Notes: generated by a model from the letters alone, not told the origin. DNA of 64,000 nt from Chryseosolibacter histidinae (GCF_018598225.1 NZ_JAHESF010000011.1:62001-126000), one strand, 5' to 3'; positions 46,748 to 55,870 are shown, counted from the first letter of the stretch. Translations and numbers: made by a program.

Positions 46748-46815
46748 GTCTTAAAGTACGAGGTACGAAATACGAAGTACGATCCGTACCTCGTATTTCG
46801 TACCTCATACCTCCT
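46748..46815. repeat. composite inverted repeat (GGTACGAAATACGA words)
   Basis: GAGGTACGAAATACGA (46760-46775) and TCGTATTTCGTACCTC (46791-46806) make a 16-bp perfect stem, with further degenerate words outside (AAAGTACG; ATACCTCC). It lies between the convergent dprA and TPR genes, the place for a bidirectional transcript end. Confidence 0.8.
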
Positions 46816-47452
46816 AGTTCCCTTCTTCCGCGTGTTGCGTACGCTGGTTACATTTCTCCTTGATCATTTCATAAGCTTTCAGATCACCAAGCTCGCCGGC
46901 CTTGCTCAGGTCGAGACAACCGTTTTTGGTGTCGCCGAAATCGATGCGCAGGATACCCCTCATAAAGTAGGCGTCGATGTTCTTGGGATGAAGCTGAATG
47001 ATCTTCGAGCAGTCGTTGATGGCATCCTCATAAGCCTGGAGGAACTGCTTCGCTTTACCGCGGTTGAAATAGGCTTCGATATAATTTTCGTTCACACTGA
47101 TGGCCGACGTGTAATCGGAAATGGCACCATAGTAGTCCTGAAGTTTCATCTTCACATTGCCGCGTGAAAAGAACGCATCAGCGAACTTCGGATTCTTTTC
47201 AATGGCCAGGTTGTAATCTTTCATTGCACCATGGCGATCGTCAAAGCTGTCTTTGATATTTCCGCGAACGTAATAAGCCTGGGCGTAGTTAGCATCTATA
47301 TCCAGCGCCTTGTTCAGGTTGAGCAACGCTTCCATAAACTCTCTCTTCTCATAGAGCTCACGACCTTTTTGTGTAAAGTCTTTGGCGGTTTGCTGGGCAA
47401 TGGCGGATAAAGAAAACAGAATGCAAAAAACAGGAAGAATAAAACGCTTCAT
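46814..47452 (-). CDS. secreted TPR-repeat protein
   Basis: 212 residues with a signal peptide (ILPVFCILFSLSAIAQ) and four or five tetratricopeptide repeats: GRELYEKREFMEALLNLNKALDIDAN, YVRGNIKDSFDDRHGAMKDYNLAI, FSRGNVKMKLQDYYGAISDYTSAI, FNRGKAKQFLQAYEDAINDCSKII and FMRGILRIDFGDTKNGCLDLSKA. A periplasmic scaffold role is likely. No partner is evident in the neighbours. Confidence 0.9.
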   Translation of the reverse strand: MKRFILPVFCILFSLSAIAQQTAKDFTQKGRELYEKREFMEALLNLNKALDIDANYAQAYYVRGNIKDSFDDRHGAMKDYNLAIEKNPKFADAFFSRGNVKMKLQDYYGAISDYTSAISVNENYIEAYFNRGKAKQFLQAYEDAINDCSKIIQLHPKNIDAYFMRGILRIDFGDTKNGCLDLSKAGELGDLKAYEMIKEKCNQRTQHAEEGN

Positions 47453-47572
47453 AGCCGGGTTTGAAGATTTAAAACCAATTATACAAACTTAAGCGCTTAT
47501 CGTTAAGCACTTATCGTGCCTAACCCTTTTGAAGTAAGTTTTTCTACTGAAAACCAGGATTTGTTCCGCCAT

Positions 47573-48424
47573 TCAATGTCCGGGAAAGATCACATCCGCA
47601 AGAGCCTGTGCTTCCGCGAAAGCTTTCCGGTCAGCAGAAAAGGTTACGTTCTGCTCGTCGAGATAGGCGAAAATGGTTTCTGTAGCGATGTTCCCTACCA
47701 GTTCGTCCTTGGCCATGGGGCAGCCACCATAACCACGGATGGCGCCATCAAACCTTCGGCACCCGGCTTCATACGCAGCACGGATCTTTTCTTTCGCCGT
47801 CTGCGGTGTGGAGTGAAGATGTGCCCCCACCTCTGTTTTTGGGAATTGTTTTGCCAGATTGGCAAACAGGTAACGTATGTTTTCAGGCGTGGAGACACCG
47901 ATGGTATCGGCAAGTGAAACAACATCTGACCCAAGGGTGACCAGGATATCTACAAACTGGCCGACGAGCGCAACATCATACGAATCGCCGTAAGGATTGC
48001 CGAACCCCATGCTGATGTAGGTCACCAGTTTTTTTCCTGAACGGCCACAGATATTTTTGATCTCTTCCACCGTATTGAGCGCTTCCGCGATAGATTTGTT
48101 GGTGTTTCGTTGCTGAAAGGTTTCTGAGATCGACAACGGAAAGCCCAGGTAAGTGATGCCCGGATACCGCGATGCTTCTTCCGCGCCCCGTGTGTTTGCC
48201 ACGATGGCCAGCAGCTTCGAAGGGCTGCCCTGCCACGAGATCTTTTCCAGTACCTCGGCCGTGTCGCGCAGCTGCGGAATAGCCTTGGCCGAAACAAAGC
48301 TGCCGAAGTCGATGGTATCGAATCCCACCTTCAACAAGGCGTTGATATACATGATCTTTTTTTCGGTAGGAATAAAACCTGCAAGGCCCTGCATGGCATC
48401 CCTCGGGCATTCGATGATCTTCAT
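47573..48424 (-). CDS. hydroxymethylglutaryl-CoA lyase
   Basis: Splits HMG-CoA to acetoacetate and acetyl-CoA in leucine breakdown and ketone metabolism. 283 residues of the HMGL-like TIM-barrel family. KIIECPRDAMQGLAGFIPT opens the barrel and holds the catalytic Arg/Asp-type positions. TYISMGFGNPYGDSY, VSLADTIGVSTPENI and the active-site cysteine loop GYGGCPMAKDELVGN follow. I start at 48424 because the upstream in-frame extension is composite-repeat DNA. No neighbouring leucine genes are present. Confidence 0.92.
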   Translation of the reverse strand: MKIIECPRDAMQGLAGFIPTEKKIMYINALLKVGFDTIDFGSFVSAKAIPQLRDTAEVLEKISWQGSPSKLLAIVANTRGAEEASRYPGITYLGFPLSISETFQQRNTNKSIAEALNTVEEIKNICGRSGKKLVTYISMGFGNPYGDSYDVALVGQFVDILVTLGSDVVSLADTIGVSTPENIRYLFANLAKQFPKTEVGAHLHSTPQTAKEKIRAAYEAGCRRFDGAIRGYGGCPMAKDELVGNIATETIFAYLDEQNVTFSADRKAFAEAQALADVIFPGH

Positions 48425-48436
48425 GAAATAAAAGTA

Positions 48437-48580
48437 AACCAGGATTTTAAGATTTACAGGATTTATCGGATTAAAATGCAACACCGGTCTTTAATCCTGT
48501 TAATCAAGTAAATCCTTAAAATCCTGATCGGTCTTTAATCCTGTTGATCATGTAAATCCTTAAAATCCTGGTCGGTAAAT
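48437..48580. repeat. composite inverted repeat with two 44-bp tandem units (AGGATTTTAAGGATTTAC words)
   Basis: Two units of 44 bp, CGGTCTTTAATCCTGTTAAT and so on, at 48485-48528 and 48529-48572, differ at about four positions. The left arm (48439-48474, CCAGGATTTTAAGATTTACAGG and on) is complementary to their TAAATCCTTAAAATCCTG portion. A third copy begins at 48573 and ends after a few bases. Confidence 0.8.
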
Positions 48581-48692
48581 GAAGATCGTAGAAAAAAAAG
48601 CAGCAATAATCGTTACAGGTGGCATTTTATCCCTTGTTTGTCATTTTTTTAGTACTGAAACCGGATTAAGCTAGTATTTCAATTAACCCCCT

Positions 48693-50444
48693 ATGCCGTT
48701 ACCAGAATATGGAGGCGTACTTGGTCAGAAACGGGCCGCGCATTTATTAAGGAGAGCTACCTTCGGCGCAACCGTTAGCCAGATCAACGCCTTTGCCGCA
48801 CTTACCCCAGCCCAGGCTGTGACACAACTGTTCCGACAGACGCTGCCGGACCCTTTACCACCACCCGACCCTCAGAGCGGCAACCAGACATGGTGTATTC
48901 CAGGTCCTGCGAATGAAGACAGGGAAGACGGCGATCTGCAGGAATATGTAAAAGGCTGGATCATCGGGCAGATGATGAGCACGGGCATCGCAGCCAATCT
49001 TTCACTGGCATATTCGGCACGCGAAAAGGTGGTTCACTTTCTGCACACTCACTTCACGGCCATACAATCGAAGATCGCCAACAGCAGGGCGATGTATTTT
49101 CAGAATCAGCTCTTCAGGCGTTTTGCCCTCGATGCGCTGAACCCCGATCCGAAGATCAACATCAAAGCGCTTTCGGTAAAGATCAGTGTAGACAACGCCA
49201 TGCTCAGGCTGCTCGACGGTAACCTCAACGTGAAAGGCAGTCCCAATGAGAACTATGCGCGCGAGCTACTGGAGCTTTATACCATCGGCAGAGGTCTTGA
49301 GGGTACACTGCCCCCACCCACGGGGCCCGGCGACTACATCATGTTCACAGAAACCGATGTTCAGGCTGCCGCAAAAGTGCTTTCGGGCTGGGAGCTGGAC
49401 GATGAATTTGAAACACCAGACATCGACACCACCATTCCGCGGGGAAAAGTGAGAGGCAGCATCACCAACGCTTCGGGTCATGACAACGCGCCCAAACAAT
49501 TCAGCGCGCGGTTCAACAACACGGTGATCCAGGGCTCGGCCACGCTGATGAACGGAAGCAATGCCACCGAAGCCAGCGCATTGGACGAGATCCGCCAGCT
49601 CATAGACATGATCTACGCCAAACCGGAAACGGCCAAGAACATCTGCTGGAAGATCTACCGCTTTTTTGCCTACGCGCCGCATACCCCGGCCGATAGCCTC
49701 GCCATCGATACCAACATCATCACGGAGATGGCCAATACGCTGGTGGCCAATAATTACAAGATCCAACCTGTGATCGAGAATTTGCTGCGCAGCCAGCACT
49801 TTTACGAAGCAGGCGCCGGCAATGTGAAAGACGATAACTTCGGGGGCATCATCAAATCGCCCATAGACCTGGTGTTGGGTTCGCTGAGGATTTTTGATCT
49901 GAAGCTGCCGGACCTCATGACCGCCACAACTGATTTCTATATGGCTACAGCCGAGATCATCGGCACCATCGATAACCTGGGCATGCGGTTCTATGAGCCT
50001 TATGACGTGGCTGGTTACGAAGCGTATCACCAGTATCCCATTTACCACCGGAGCTGGATCACGCCCAACTACCTGGCACGGCGCTATGACTTCGTGCGCT
50101 CGCTGGTGATGTCGTCACAGCAACAGGGCATGTTCACGGTGAACGTATACAATTTTATCAGGGCCAATTTCACTGACGCCGTGGCCTCCAATGCCCGTAC
50201 GCTCATCATTACGTTGTCGGGATACTTCCTGCCGGTGACAGACAACCTGACCTTCGATGATGCCACAGACGACACATCATCGCTCACAGCCAAACGACTG
50301 AACTACTTTAAAGAACGTTTCCTGCAACAGTTCGATGAAGCCTACTGGACCACCCGCTGGAACGAAGGCGCCATCGATCTTCGCGATCAGCTGGAATTTC
50401 TGTTCAACGCCATGCTTCAGTCACCCGAATATCAACTCTCCTAG
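48693..50444 (+). CDS. DUF1800 family protein
   Basis: 583 residues. The N-terminal LGQKRAAHLLRRATFGAT is the DUF1800 signature, followed by AREKVVHFLHTHFTAIQSK, NPDPKINIKALSVKISVDNAMLRLLDGN and NENYARELLELYTIGRG. DUF1800 partners with DUF1501 in paired genes across Bacteroidota, Planctomycetes and others; the function is unknown. No signal peptide is seen at this start. The next gene begins 2 bp after the stop, so translation is coupled. Confidence 0.92.
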   Translation: MPLPEYGGVLGQKRAAHLLRRATFGATVSQINAFAALTPAQAVTQLFRQTLPDPLPPPDPQSGNQTWCIPGPANEDREDGDLQEYVKGWIIGQMMSTGIAANLSLAYSAREKVVHFLHTHFTAIQSKIANSRAMYFQNQLFRRFALDALNPDPKINIKALSVKISVDNAMLRLLDGNLNVKGSPNENYARELLELYTIGRGLEGTLPPPTGPGDYIMFTETDVQAAAKVLSGWELDDEFETPDIDTTIPRGKVRGSITNASGHDNAPKQFSARFNNTVIQGSATLMNGSNATEASALDEIRQLIDMIYAKPETAKNICWKIYRFFAYAPHTPADSLAIDTNIITEMANTLVANNYKIQPVIENLLRSQHFYEAGAGNVKDDNFGGIIKSPIDLVLGSLRIFDLKLPDLMTATTDFYMATAEIIGTIDNLGMRFYEPYDVAGYEAYHQYPIYHRSWITPNYLARRYDFVRSLVMSSQQQGMFTVNVYNFIRANFTDAVASNARTLIITLSGYFLPVTDNLTFDDATDDTSSLTAKRLNYFKERFLQQFDEAYWTTRWNEGAIDLRDQLEFLFNAMLQSPEYQLS

Positions 50445-50446
50445 CC

Positions 50447-52168
50447 ATGAATCGATCCAGAAGAAAATTCTTAAAAAATATCCCCGGCATGCTCGGGGCC
50501 ATGAGCATACCCTTTTCCGTTGCCGGCGTACCCGTAAACCTGATGGGTGAAAATGCTTTCACCAGAATGGCGCGCGCAAGCCTGGGCAACGACCGCGTGC
50601 TCATCATTTTACAAATGCACGGGGGCAACGACGGACTCAACTGTCTGATCCCCGTATCAGAGTATGAGCTGTATTACAGCAAACGCGCCAACATCGCTAT
50701 CCCAGCCAAGAACAGTCTGCGCAAATACATTCCGCTGGACAGTACGCTTGCGCCCGATACACAGGTGGGTCTGCATCCCGACATGCAGGCGATGAAAGCC
50801 ATGTATGACCAGGGCCGTGTTACCATGGTGCAAGGCGTCTCCTATAAAAACAACAACGGCTCACACTTCAGGGGCCGCGACATTCAGTTCATGGGTGGCG
50901 CTGCCGATGAGTATCTTCAGTCTGGATGGGTGGGGCGTTACCTTGAGGGCGAAATAGCACCAAAAAAATATCCGGAAGATTTTCCGAATGCTGAAATGCC
51001 CGATCCGCTGGCCATTGAAATGGGAAGTGATGTTTCGTTGATCTTCCACCAGGAAGGGAACATCCCTACCTCCATATCGCTTGACAGTCCGCAGGAATTT
51101 GCAGACCTCGTTGGCGGCCTTGAAGGATTTATCGATGAAGCGGTAGACCCGCGGGGCATTCCGCCCGGGTACCTGGAAGACTCTCCTTATTATAATGAGC
51201 TTGAATGGATCCTCAGTCTGGAAGATAAATCGAAGGACTATGCTGCACGGCTGGCCGAGGTGTTTCAGGCGGGAAGCAAGATCGCCGGAAACAAGAATTA
51301 TCCACAAACCTATCCTTTCAATGCTCCGAAAGGAAGTCTGCACAACCCGCTGTCGTGGCAGCTCGACATCATTGCCAGGCTGCTTTCCGGCGGATGTAAA
51401 ACAAAAGTATTCCTTGTGAAGATCGGCGGGTTCGATACACACGCAGACCAGGTTGAAAGTTACGATCCCACCATGGGCTCACATGCGGCGCTGATGTATC
51501 ACATCTCCACCGCTATGAGCGCCTTCCAGGAAGACCTGCGCATCCGCGGATTGGAAGACCGTGTGATGACGATCACTACTTCGGAATTTGGACGGAGAAT
51601 ATATTCCAACGGAAGCTACGGCACCGACCATGGCACCGGCGGCCCCATGTTCATCTTCGGAAAAGGTGTGAAGCCCGGTGTGGTGGGTAAAGTGCCAGAC
51701 ATGACCAAGGGCAACGTTGAAATGCAGTTCGATCACCGCCTGATCTACGGTAATATTGTGAAAGACTGGTTCATGGTAAACGAGACGAAGCTCAACGATG
51801 TATTCCCCGGCCTCACAAGCGCTGCCGGAACATCGGATGGAGTGAAATTCCAGCAGCTGCCACTGGTAAGTGAAGTGATCACGGGTACGGATGATTTTAT
51901 CGGCGAACGTTTTTCGCTGGAGGAATGCCATCCCAATCCTGCAAAAGAGAAAACCACGGTACGGTTCCGGATCAACAGCGCCAACCACGTTTCCATCAAC
52001 CTGTTCGATAAACAAGGCAGGCAGGTAGGCGTCTGGGTAAATGATACCTATGCACCGGGCGAGCACAAAGTGGATGTGGATGTTACAAATCTGCCGGCAG
52101 GAAACTATATTTACCAGCTCAAGAGTGGCTTTTTCAAGGATTCAAAAAAATTAGTGATCACAAAGTAA
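50447..52168 (+). CDS. DUF1501 protein with Tat signal and T9SS C-terminal domain
   Basis: 573 residues. The N-terminal NRSRRKFLKNIPGMLGAMSI is a twin-arginine signal. The DUF1501 (sulfatase/phosphatase-like fold) core has VLIILQMHGGNDGLNCLIPV, TEFGRRIYSN-like TTSEFGRRIYSNGSYGTDHG and KVPDMTKGN. The last ~85 residues (CHPNPAKEKTTVRFRINSAN ... LPAGNYIYQLKSG and KKLVITK) are a type A sorting domain for the type IX system, so the protein is likely exported and anchored to the surface. It is the second gene of the DUF1800 pair. The enzymatic role is unproven. Confidence 0.93.
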   Translation: MNRSRRKFLKNIPGMLGAMSIPFSVAGVPVNLMGENAFTRMARASLGNDRVLIILQMHGGNDGLNCLIPVSEYELYYSKRANIAIPAKNSLRKYIPLDSTLAPDTQVGLHPDMQAMKAMYDQGRVTMVQGVSYKNNNGSHFRGRDIQFMGGAADEYLQSGWVGRYLEGEIAPKKYPEDFPNAEMPDPLAIEMGSDVSLIFHQEGNIPTSISLDSPQEFADLVGGLEGFIDEAVDPRGIPPGYLEDSPYYNELEWILSLEDKSKDYAARLAEVFQAGSKIAGNKNYPQTYPFNAPKGSLHNPLSWQLDIIARLLSGGCKTKVFLVKIGGFDTHADQVESYDPTMGSHAALMYHISTAMSAFQEDLRIRGLEDRVMTITTSEFGRRIYSNGSYGTDHGTGGPMFIFGKGVKPGVVGKVPDMTKGNVEMQFDHRLIYGNIVKDWFMVNETKLNDVFPGLTSAAGTSDGVKFQQLPLVSEVITGTDDFIGERFSLEECHPNPAKEKTTVRFRINSANHVSINLFDKQGRQVGVWVNDTYAPGEHKVDVDVTNLPAGNYIYQLKSGFFKDSKKLVITK

Positions 52169-52174
52169 TCATTC

Positions 52175-53068
52175 ATGAAAAACTTTTGCTGTTTGCTGCT
52201 ATGCCTGCTGTTAGCCACTGCAGGGCTGGCACAATCGAGAAAAACACCGAAGCTGCCCAAATTCAATAAGAACAAAGAGAAAAACGTTTTCCTGAAGAAA
52301 CAGTGGTGGCTGGCCTTCAAGGCGGGTCCGAACCTCTCTGGCGCCAAGGTGATCAGGAGCTACTCGGCCATCTCTCCCACCAACTATGAGCCTACTGTCA
52401 TTGCCAAGAAATACCGCAATTACAAGGATCTCGGCGCGCAGGCAACGCTGGAGGCTACCTTCTATTTCACGGGGCTGTCGTTAAGCCTGCAGCCAACCTA
52501 CCGGCACAACCGCTTTGGCTACACGAACAATTACAGCTGGACAGATTCAGAAAATCCGGAAAATGCCAACAACCGCCTGGAGCTGAAATATGTTCAGCAG
52601 CAGAAGGTGGAATACTTCGACCTCCCCATTCTGGCCAAATACGAGAAGATGTACAACAAGATCAGCCCTTACATACAGGCTGGCATTTACACGTCTTTTC
52701 TCATCAACGCCAACAAATCCGTAGACGTTTCGGGTGTAGACTATGCCTCCGGGGGTGAGAACCAGTTCAAGAATGAACGTATCATTGTAGGCGCATCAGA
52801 CCTGTTTGCCAAAAAGCACTGGGGTTTGCTGGGCGGCGCGGGCATCTACCTCAACCAGGGTAATGTACGCTTCAACCTCGACATCATGTACAAGCAGAGT
52901 ATGAGCAACATCGCTTCAACCAAGAACCGATTCGGAAGCGACAGGCTCTCCGGTGTGGGCGACACCATGGACGATATGAAGCTGAGCAGTGTGTCGATCA
53001 CCGCTGGTTGTTTATTTCCCCTCCGGTTTCTCGGCCGGAACTTCAGGTCAACCGATATCAATAAATAG
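52175..53068 (+). CDS. outer membrane beta-barrel protein
   Basis: 297 residues. Signal peptide (LLLCLLLATAGLAQ), a Lys-rich linker, then alternating hydrophobic beta strands that suit an eight-stranded PorT/OmpW-like barrel: WWLAFKAGPNLSGAKV, ATLEATFYFTGLSLSLQPTY, VEYFDLPILAKYEK, ISPYIQAGIYTSFLI and SVSITAGCLFPLRFLGRN. Starts 6 bp after the DUF1501 gene, so it is probably part of that operon. It may help anchor or export a partner. The stop is followed at once by a composite repeat. Confidence 0.85.
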   Translation: MKNFCCLLLCLLLATAGLAQSRKTPKLPKFNKNKEKNVFLKKQWWLAFKAGPNLSGAKVIRSYSAISPTNYEPTVIAKKYRNYKDLGAQATLEATFYFTGLSLSLQPTYRHNRFGYTNNYSWTDSENPENANNRLELKYVQQQKVEYFDLPILAKYEKMYNKISPYIQAGIYTSFLINANKSVDVSGVDYASGGENQFKNERIIVGASDLFAKKHWGLLGGAGIYLNQGNVRFNLDIMYKQSMSNIASTKNRFGSDRLSGVGDTMDDMKLSSVSITAGCLFPLRFLGRNFRSTDINK

Positions 53069-53135
53069 CTGCGAGTCGCCAGCTACGGAGCTGCGAGAAG
53101 AATCGTAGCGCGAAGCTTATAGCTCGTAACTCAAT
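53066..53135. repeat. composite repeat (AGCTGCGAG words)
   Basis: TAGCTGCGAGTCGCCAGCTACGGAGCTGCGAG, then a second arm (CGTAGCGCGAAGCTTATAGCTCGTAAC). The stop TAG of the barrel gene is the first part of the word TAGCTGCGAG. A related string, GGCGCGAAGCTTTTGTAAC, recurs at 54405-54423. Confidence 0.6.
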
Positions 53136-53144
53136 ACAGACAGT

Positions 53145-54356
53145 ATGAAAAAGATAATATATCTCTTCGTTTTTATATGTACTCTTGCCGTTTTAAGCTC
53201 CTGTTCGGAAAAGTCTGACCCGGATTACGACAGCCAGAACTTTACGTCCATCTACGATAACGACCAGTTCTCGGCAGCCACTACGCCCATCGATTTCAAA
53301 CAGACCGCAGACGGTGGGTACATTGTGCTGGGCGAAAGAAGGCTGGACGGTCCCAACTTCAGGGGTGTTTACCTGCTGAAAACGGATAAGTTCGGAAAAT
53401 TTGAAAAGGCGCTCGAGATGGATGTGCAATACGTTCATCCTGTAGGAGACCTGATCAATGTGGGCAACCTGTATTATTTCTTCTGCATGAATGCTTCCGA
53501 TCAGCAGGCACAGCTGGTGAGCGTGGATGCTGCCACGTTAACGGCTACTGTAATACCTGTGACAGGAGGTATCACCTATCCTTCGGCAGCTTCACAGGAC
53601 GGCAACAGCCTGCTGCTGCTGAGCTTCAACCATGTAGATAAGTTATCAATGGTATCGAGACACGACGTCAGCGGCGCGTTATCAGGCATGGATGAGCCCA
53701 GAAAATTCAGCATCGGCGCCGGCGATGAGGTTGACGAGCCCATCATGAACCACTTTCTGCGTACCGGTAAAAGATTTCCTTTTCAGGTTGGAAGGATCCC
53801 TGGAGGCCTGTACTACTTCAACGGGTTCGAGAATTATACCTTCTCGCTTGTGTTCACAGACCTTGCCGATGACGGGGCTGATGGCGTTGTGAATGGACAA
53901 CAGGAGAACGGAGGGTTCAGCGCTGTCTATCCGCTGGGAGGTAACAAGTTTGCGGCCTCCAGGTTCAATTTTGGCGACAACTACTTTCTGCCGAATGTCA
54001 ATTTATCGACCACAGGTACGAGCATGAGTGAGCTCATGGGTGGAAATACGCTGCCGGAGCTTGTCAGCAACGCGCCTGTGAGGATCATCAAAGCGGTGGT
54101 GAAGAAAAAGAATGTGGTAGTTTACGCGAGCGATACGAGGTCTAAGCAGATCGGCTTGTTCTTTTATGACGAAGCCACCGGAAAGTTTCTGGGCAGCCGT
54201 TACCTTGGGTTCTCCAATCCTTTTGAGGTGGCCGGTGTCATGCAAACCACCGATAACGGACTAGCCGTATGCGGAACCACCTACCTGGCTGGTCGTTTCC
54301 CGAGGATCTGCATCATCAAATTATCGGAAGAAGAATCCGGCACCGTGATCAAATAG
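53145..54356 (+). CDS. hypothetical lipoprotein
   Basis: 403 residues. Lipobox TLAVLSSC after a typical signal peptide, with Cys at about residue 20. The mature part alternates beta strands with Gly/Asp turns (FKQTADGGYIVLGERRLDGPNFRGVYLLKTDKFG and TTDNGLAVCGTTYLAG), in the style of WD40- or BACON-like propellers seen in Bacteroidota (TADGGYIVxG repeats). I do not recognise a specific family. It closes the DUF1800-DUF1501-barrel cluster; a surface-exposed role is inferred. Confidence 0.75.
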   Translation: MKKIIYLFVFICTLAVLSSCSEKSDPDYDSQNFTSIYDNDQFSAATTPIDFKQTADGGYIVLGERRLDGPNFRGVYLLKTDKFGKFEKALEMDVQYVHPVGDLINVGNLYYFFCMNASDQQAQLVSVDAATLTATVIPVTGGITYPSAASQDGNSLLLLSFNHVDKLSMVSRHDVSGALSGMDEPRKFSIGAGDEVDEPIMNHFLRTGKRFPFQVGRIPGGLYYFNGFENYTFSLVFTDLADDGADGVVNGQQENGGFSAVYPLGGNKFAASRFNFGDNYFLPNVNLSTTGTSMSELMGGNTLPELVSNAPVRIIKAVVKKKNVVVYASDTRSKQIGLFFYDEATGKFLGSRYLGFSNPFEVAGVMQTTDNGLAVCGTTYLAGRFPRICIIKLSEEESGTVIK

Positions 54357-54565
54357 AAGAAGACAGGATCACTTCAGAGGCACCATCACGATCCGTTTAT
54401 TCCTGGCGCGAAGCTTTTGTAACCTGCACGCGAGGTATTAGACGCGGACTGAACGATCTTCCGGCGTTCCTGTGGCAAAAAAATCGCGAAATATAACACG
54501 TGATCAGGCGACAACGCGCTGCTCTCAACATTTTTTCTCACTTTTGGCGATGAATCCAAGCAGAT

Positions 54566-55588
54566 ATGATCGCTGTACAAGAGAATATTGACCTTCTTCC
54601 CTTCAATACATTCAAGATCAAAGCCAACGCCAGGTATTTTACGGTAGTAACCTCGGTGCGGGAAGCGAAAGATCTCTTCAAGTCGGATGTATTCAGGCAA
54701 AACAAGTCGCTGATCCTCGGTGGCGGCAGCAATTTGTTGCTGACGAAAGACTTTGACGGGCTGGTGATCAAGAATGAGATCAAAGGAATCGACATTGTAG
54801 ATGAAAATGACGACGTTATAACCCTCCGCGTGGGCGCCGGAGAGAACTGGCATGAGTTTGTGATGTACTGTGTGAGCCGCGATCTGGGTGGTGTAGAGAA
54901 CCTTTCGCTCATTCCAGGCACGGTTGGTGCCGCTCCGATGCAGAATATTGGTGCTTATGGCGTCGAGATCAAGGAAGTTATCCACAATGTAGAGGCTATC
55001 GAGCTCAGCACAGGCGCTATTCACGTGTTCAATCGGGCCGAATGTGCCTTCGGTTACCGCGAAAGTGTCTTCAAGCAACAACTCAAAGACAGGTATTTCA
55101 TCTCAAGTATTACTTTAACTCTGACCAAAAGGAACCATCGGTTCAACACGAGCTATGGTGCCATCACCGATGTTCTGAAGGAAAAAAATGTCCGGGACCT
55201 CAGTGTTAAGGCGATCAGCGACGCAATTATTTTCATCCGGAAAAGTAAACTTCCTGATCCCGTTTTGATCGGAAACGCGGGCAGTTTTTTCAAAAATCCT
55301 TCCGTCGATCCACACGTTTTTGAAGCGCTGAAAAAAAATTTTCCAGCGATACCTTCCTTCCCTGGCGAAAATAATTTGATCAAAATTCCCGCCGGATGGC
55401 TGATCGAACAATGTGGATGGAAGGGCAAAACCCTTGAAAACATTGGGGTTCACAAGCATCAGGCACTTGTGCTCGTGAACTACGGAGGTGGTGATGGAAA
55501 AAAAATTCAGCAACTCTCGCGCGACATTCAGGCGAGTGTTGAAGCGAAGTTCAACATCAAGTTACACGCTGAAGTGAACATCATATGA
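54566..55588 (+). CDS. murB: UDP-N-acetylenolpyruvoylglucosamine reductase
   Basis: Second committed step of peptidoglycan precursor synthesis, NADPH-dependent reduction. 340 residues, type I length as in E. coli. FAD-binding: SLILGGGSNLLLTKDFDGLVI, VEKNLSLIPGT-like GGVENLSLIPGTVGAAPMQNIGAYGVE. The catalytic region includes YRESVFKQ with the conserved Ser and KLPDPVLIGNAGSFFKNP, and the C-terminal HAEVNII supplies the catalytic Glu. A clear start at ATG 54566. Confidence 0.97.
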   Translation: MIAVQENIDLLPFNTFKIKANARYFTVVTSVREAKDLFKSDVFRQNKSLILGGGSNLLLTKDFDGLVIKNEIKGIDIVDENDDVITLRVGAGENWHEFVMYCVSRDLGGVENLSLIPGTVGAAPMQNIGAYGVEIKEVIHNVEAIELSTGAIHVFNRAECAFGYRESVFKQQLKDRYFISSITLTLTKRNHRFNTSYGAITDVLKEKNVRDLSVKAISDAIIFIRKSKLPDPVLIGNAGSFFKNPSVDPHVFEALKKNFPAIPSFPGENNLIKIPAGWLIEQCGWKGKTLENIGVHKHQALVLVNYGGGDGKKIQQLSRDIQASVEAKFNIKLHAEVNII

Positions 55589-55664
55589 GCGTTGATGAAG
55601 CAGAATTTTGTGCGCTTGTCATCACGAAGAAATCTTCGCTTAAAAAAATTTTTTGCGAAAAATT

Positions 55665-55694
55665 TTTGGGAATAAAAATTTTGTTATAACTTTT
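55665..55694 (+). promoter_or_regulatory. predicted promoter for the 25-residue Lys/Ala peptide gene
   Basis: TTTG (55665-55668), 18-base spacer, TAACTTTT (55687-55694), one mismatch from the Bacteroidota -7 box. The surrounding 80 bp are very AT-rich. Start site would be ~55701, leader ~35 bases. Confidence 0.5.
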
Positions 55695-55735
55695 CGTATC
55701 GTTTAATAAAATTTTAAACTAAAATTAAAAACGCT

Positions 55736-55813
55736 ATGGCAAAATCAGCGAAGAAAGCGGCAAAGAAGTCTGCAAAAAAGACTGCTAAGAAAGCTGCTAA
55801 GAAGAAGAAGTAA
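55736..55813 (+). CDS. 25-residue lysine/alanine-rich peptide
   Basis: A complete small gene: ATG at 55736, 25 residues, TAA. The product is only Met, Lys, Ala, Ser and Thr, in a repeating AKK pattern (first half MAKSAKKAAKKSAKK), with 15 Lys of 25. This resembles the DNA-binding tail of bacterial histone H1/Hc1-like and AlgP-like proteins, without a folded domain. A predicted promoter upstream and a strong terminator right after (55841-55865) argue it is a real expressed gene. It may coat DNA or another polyanion. It is far too short for standard gene finders. Confidence 0.75.
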   Translation: MAKSAKKAAKKSAKKTAKKAAKKKK

Positions 55814-55840
55814 TTAGGTAGATCCTAAAAACTTTGCGAG

Positions 55841-55870
55841 GGGAAGTAATTTGGAATTACTTCCCTTTCG
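55841..55870 (+). terminator. terminator of the Lys/Ala peptide gene
   Basis: GGGAAGTAATT (55841-55851) pairs perfectly with AATTACTTCCC (55855-55865) around a three-base loop, then a T-rich tract. Confidence 0.9.
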
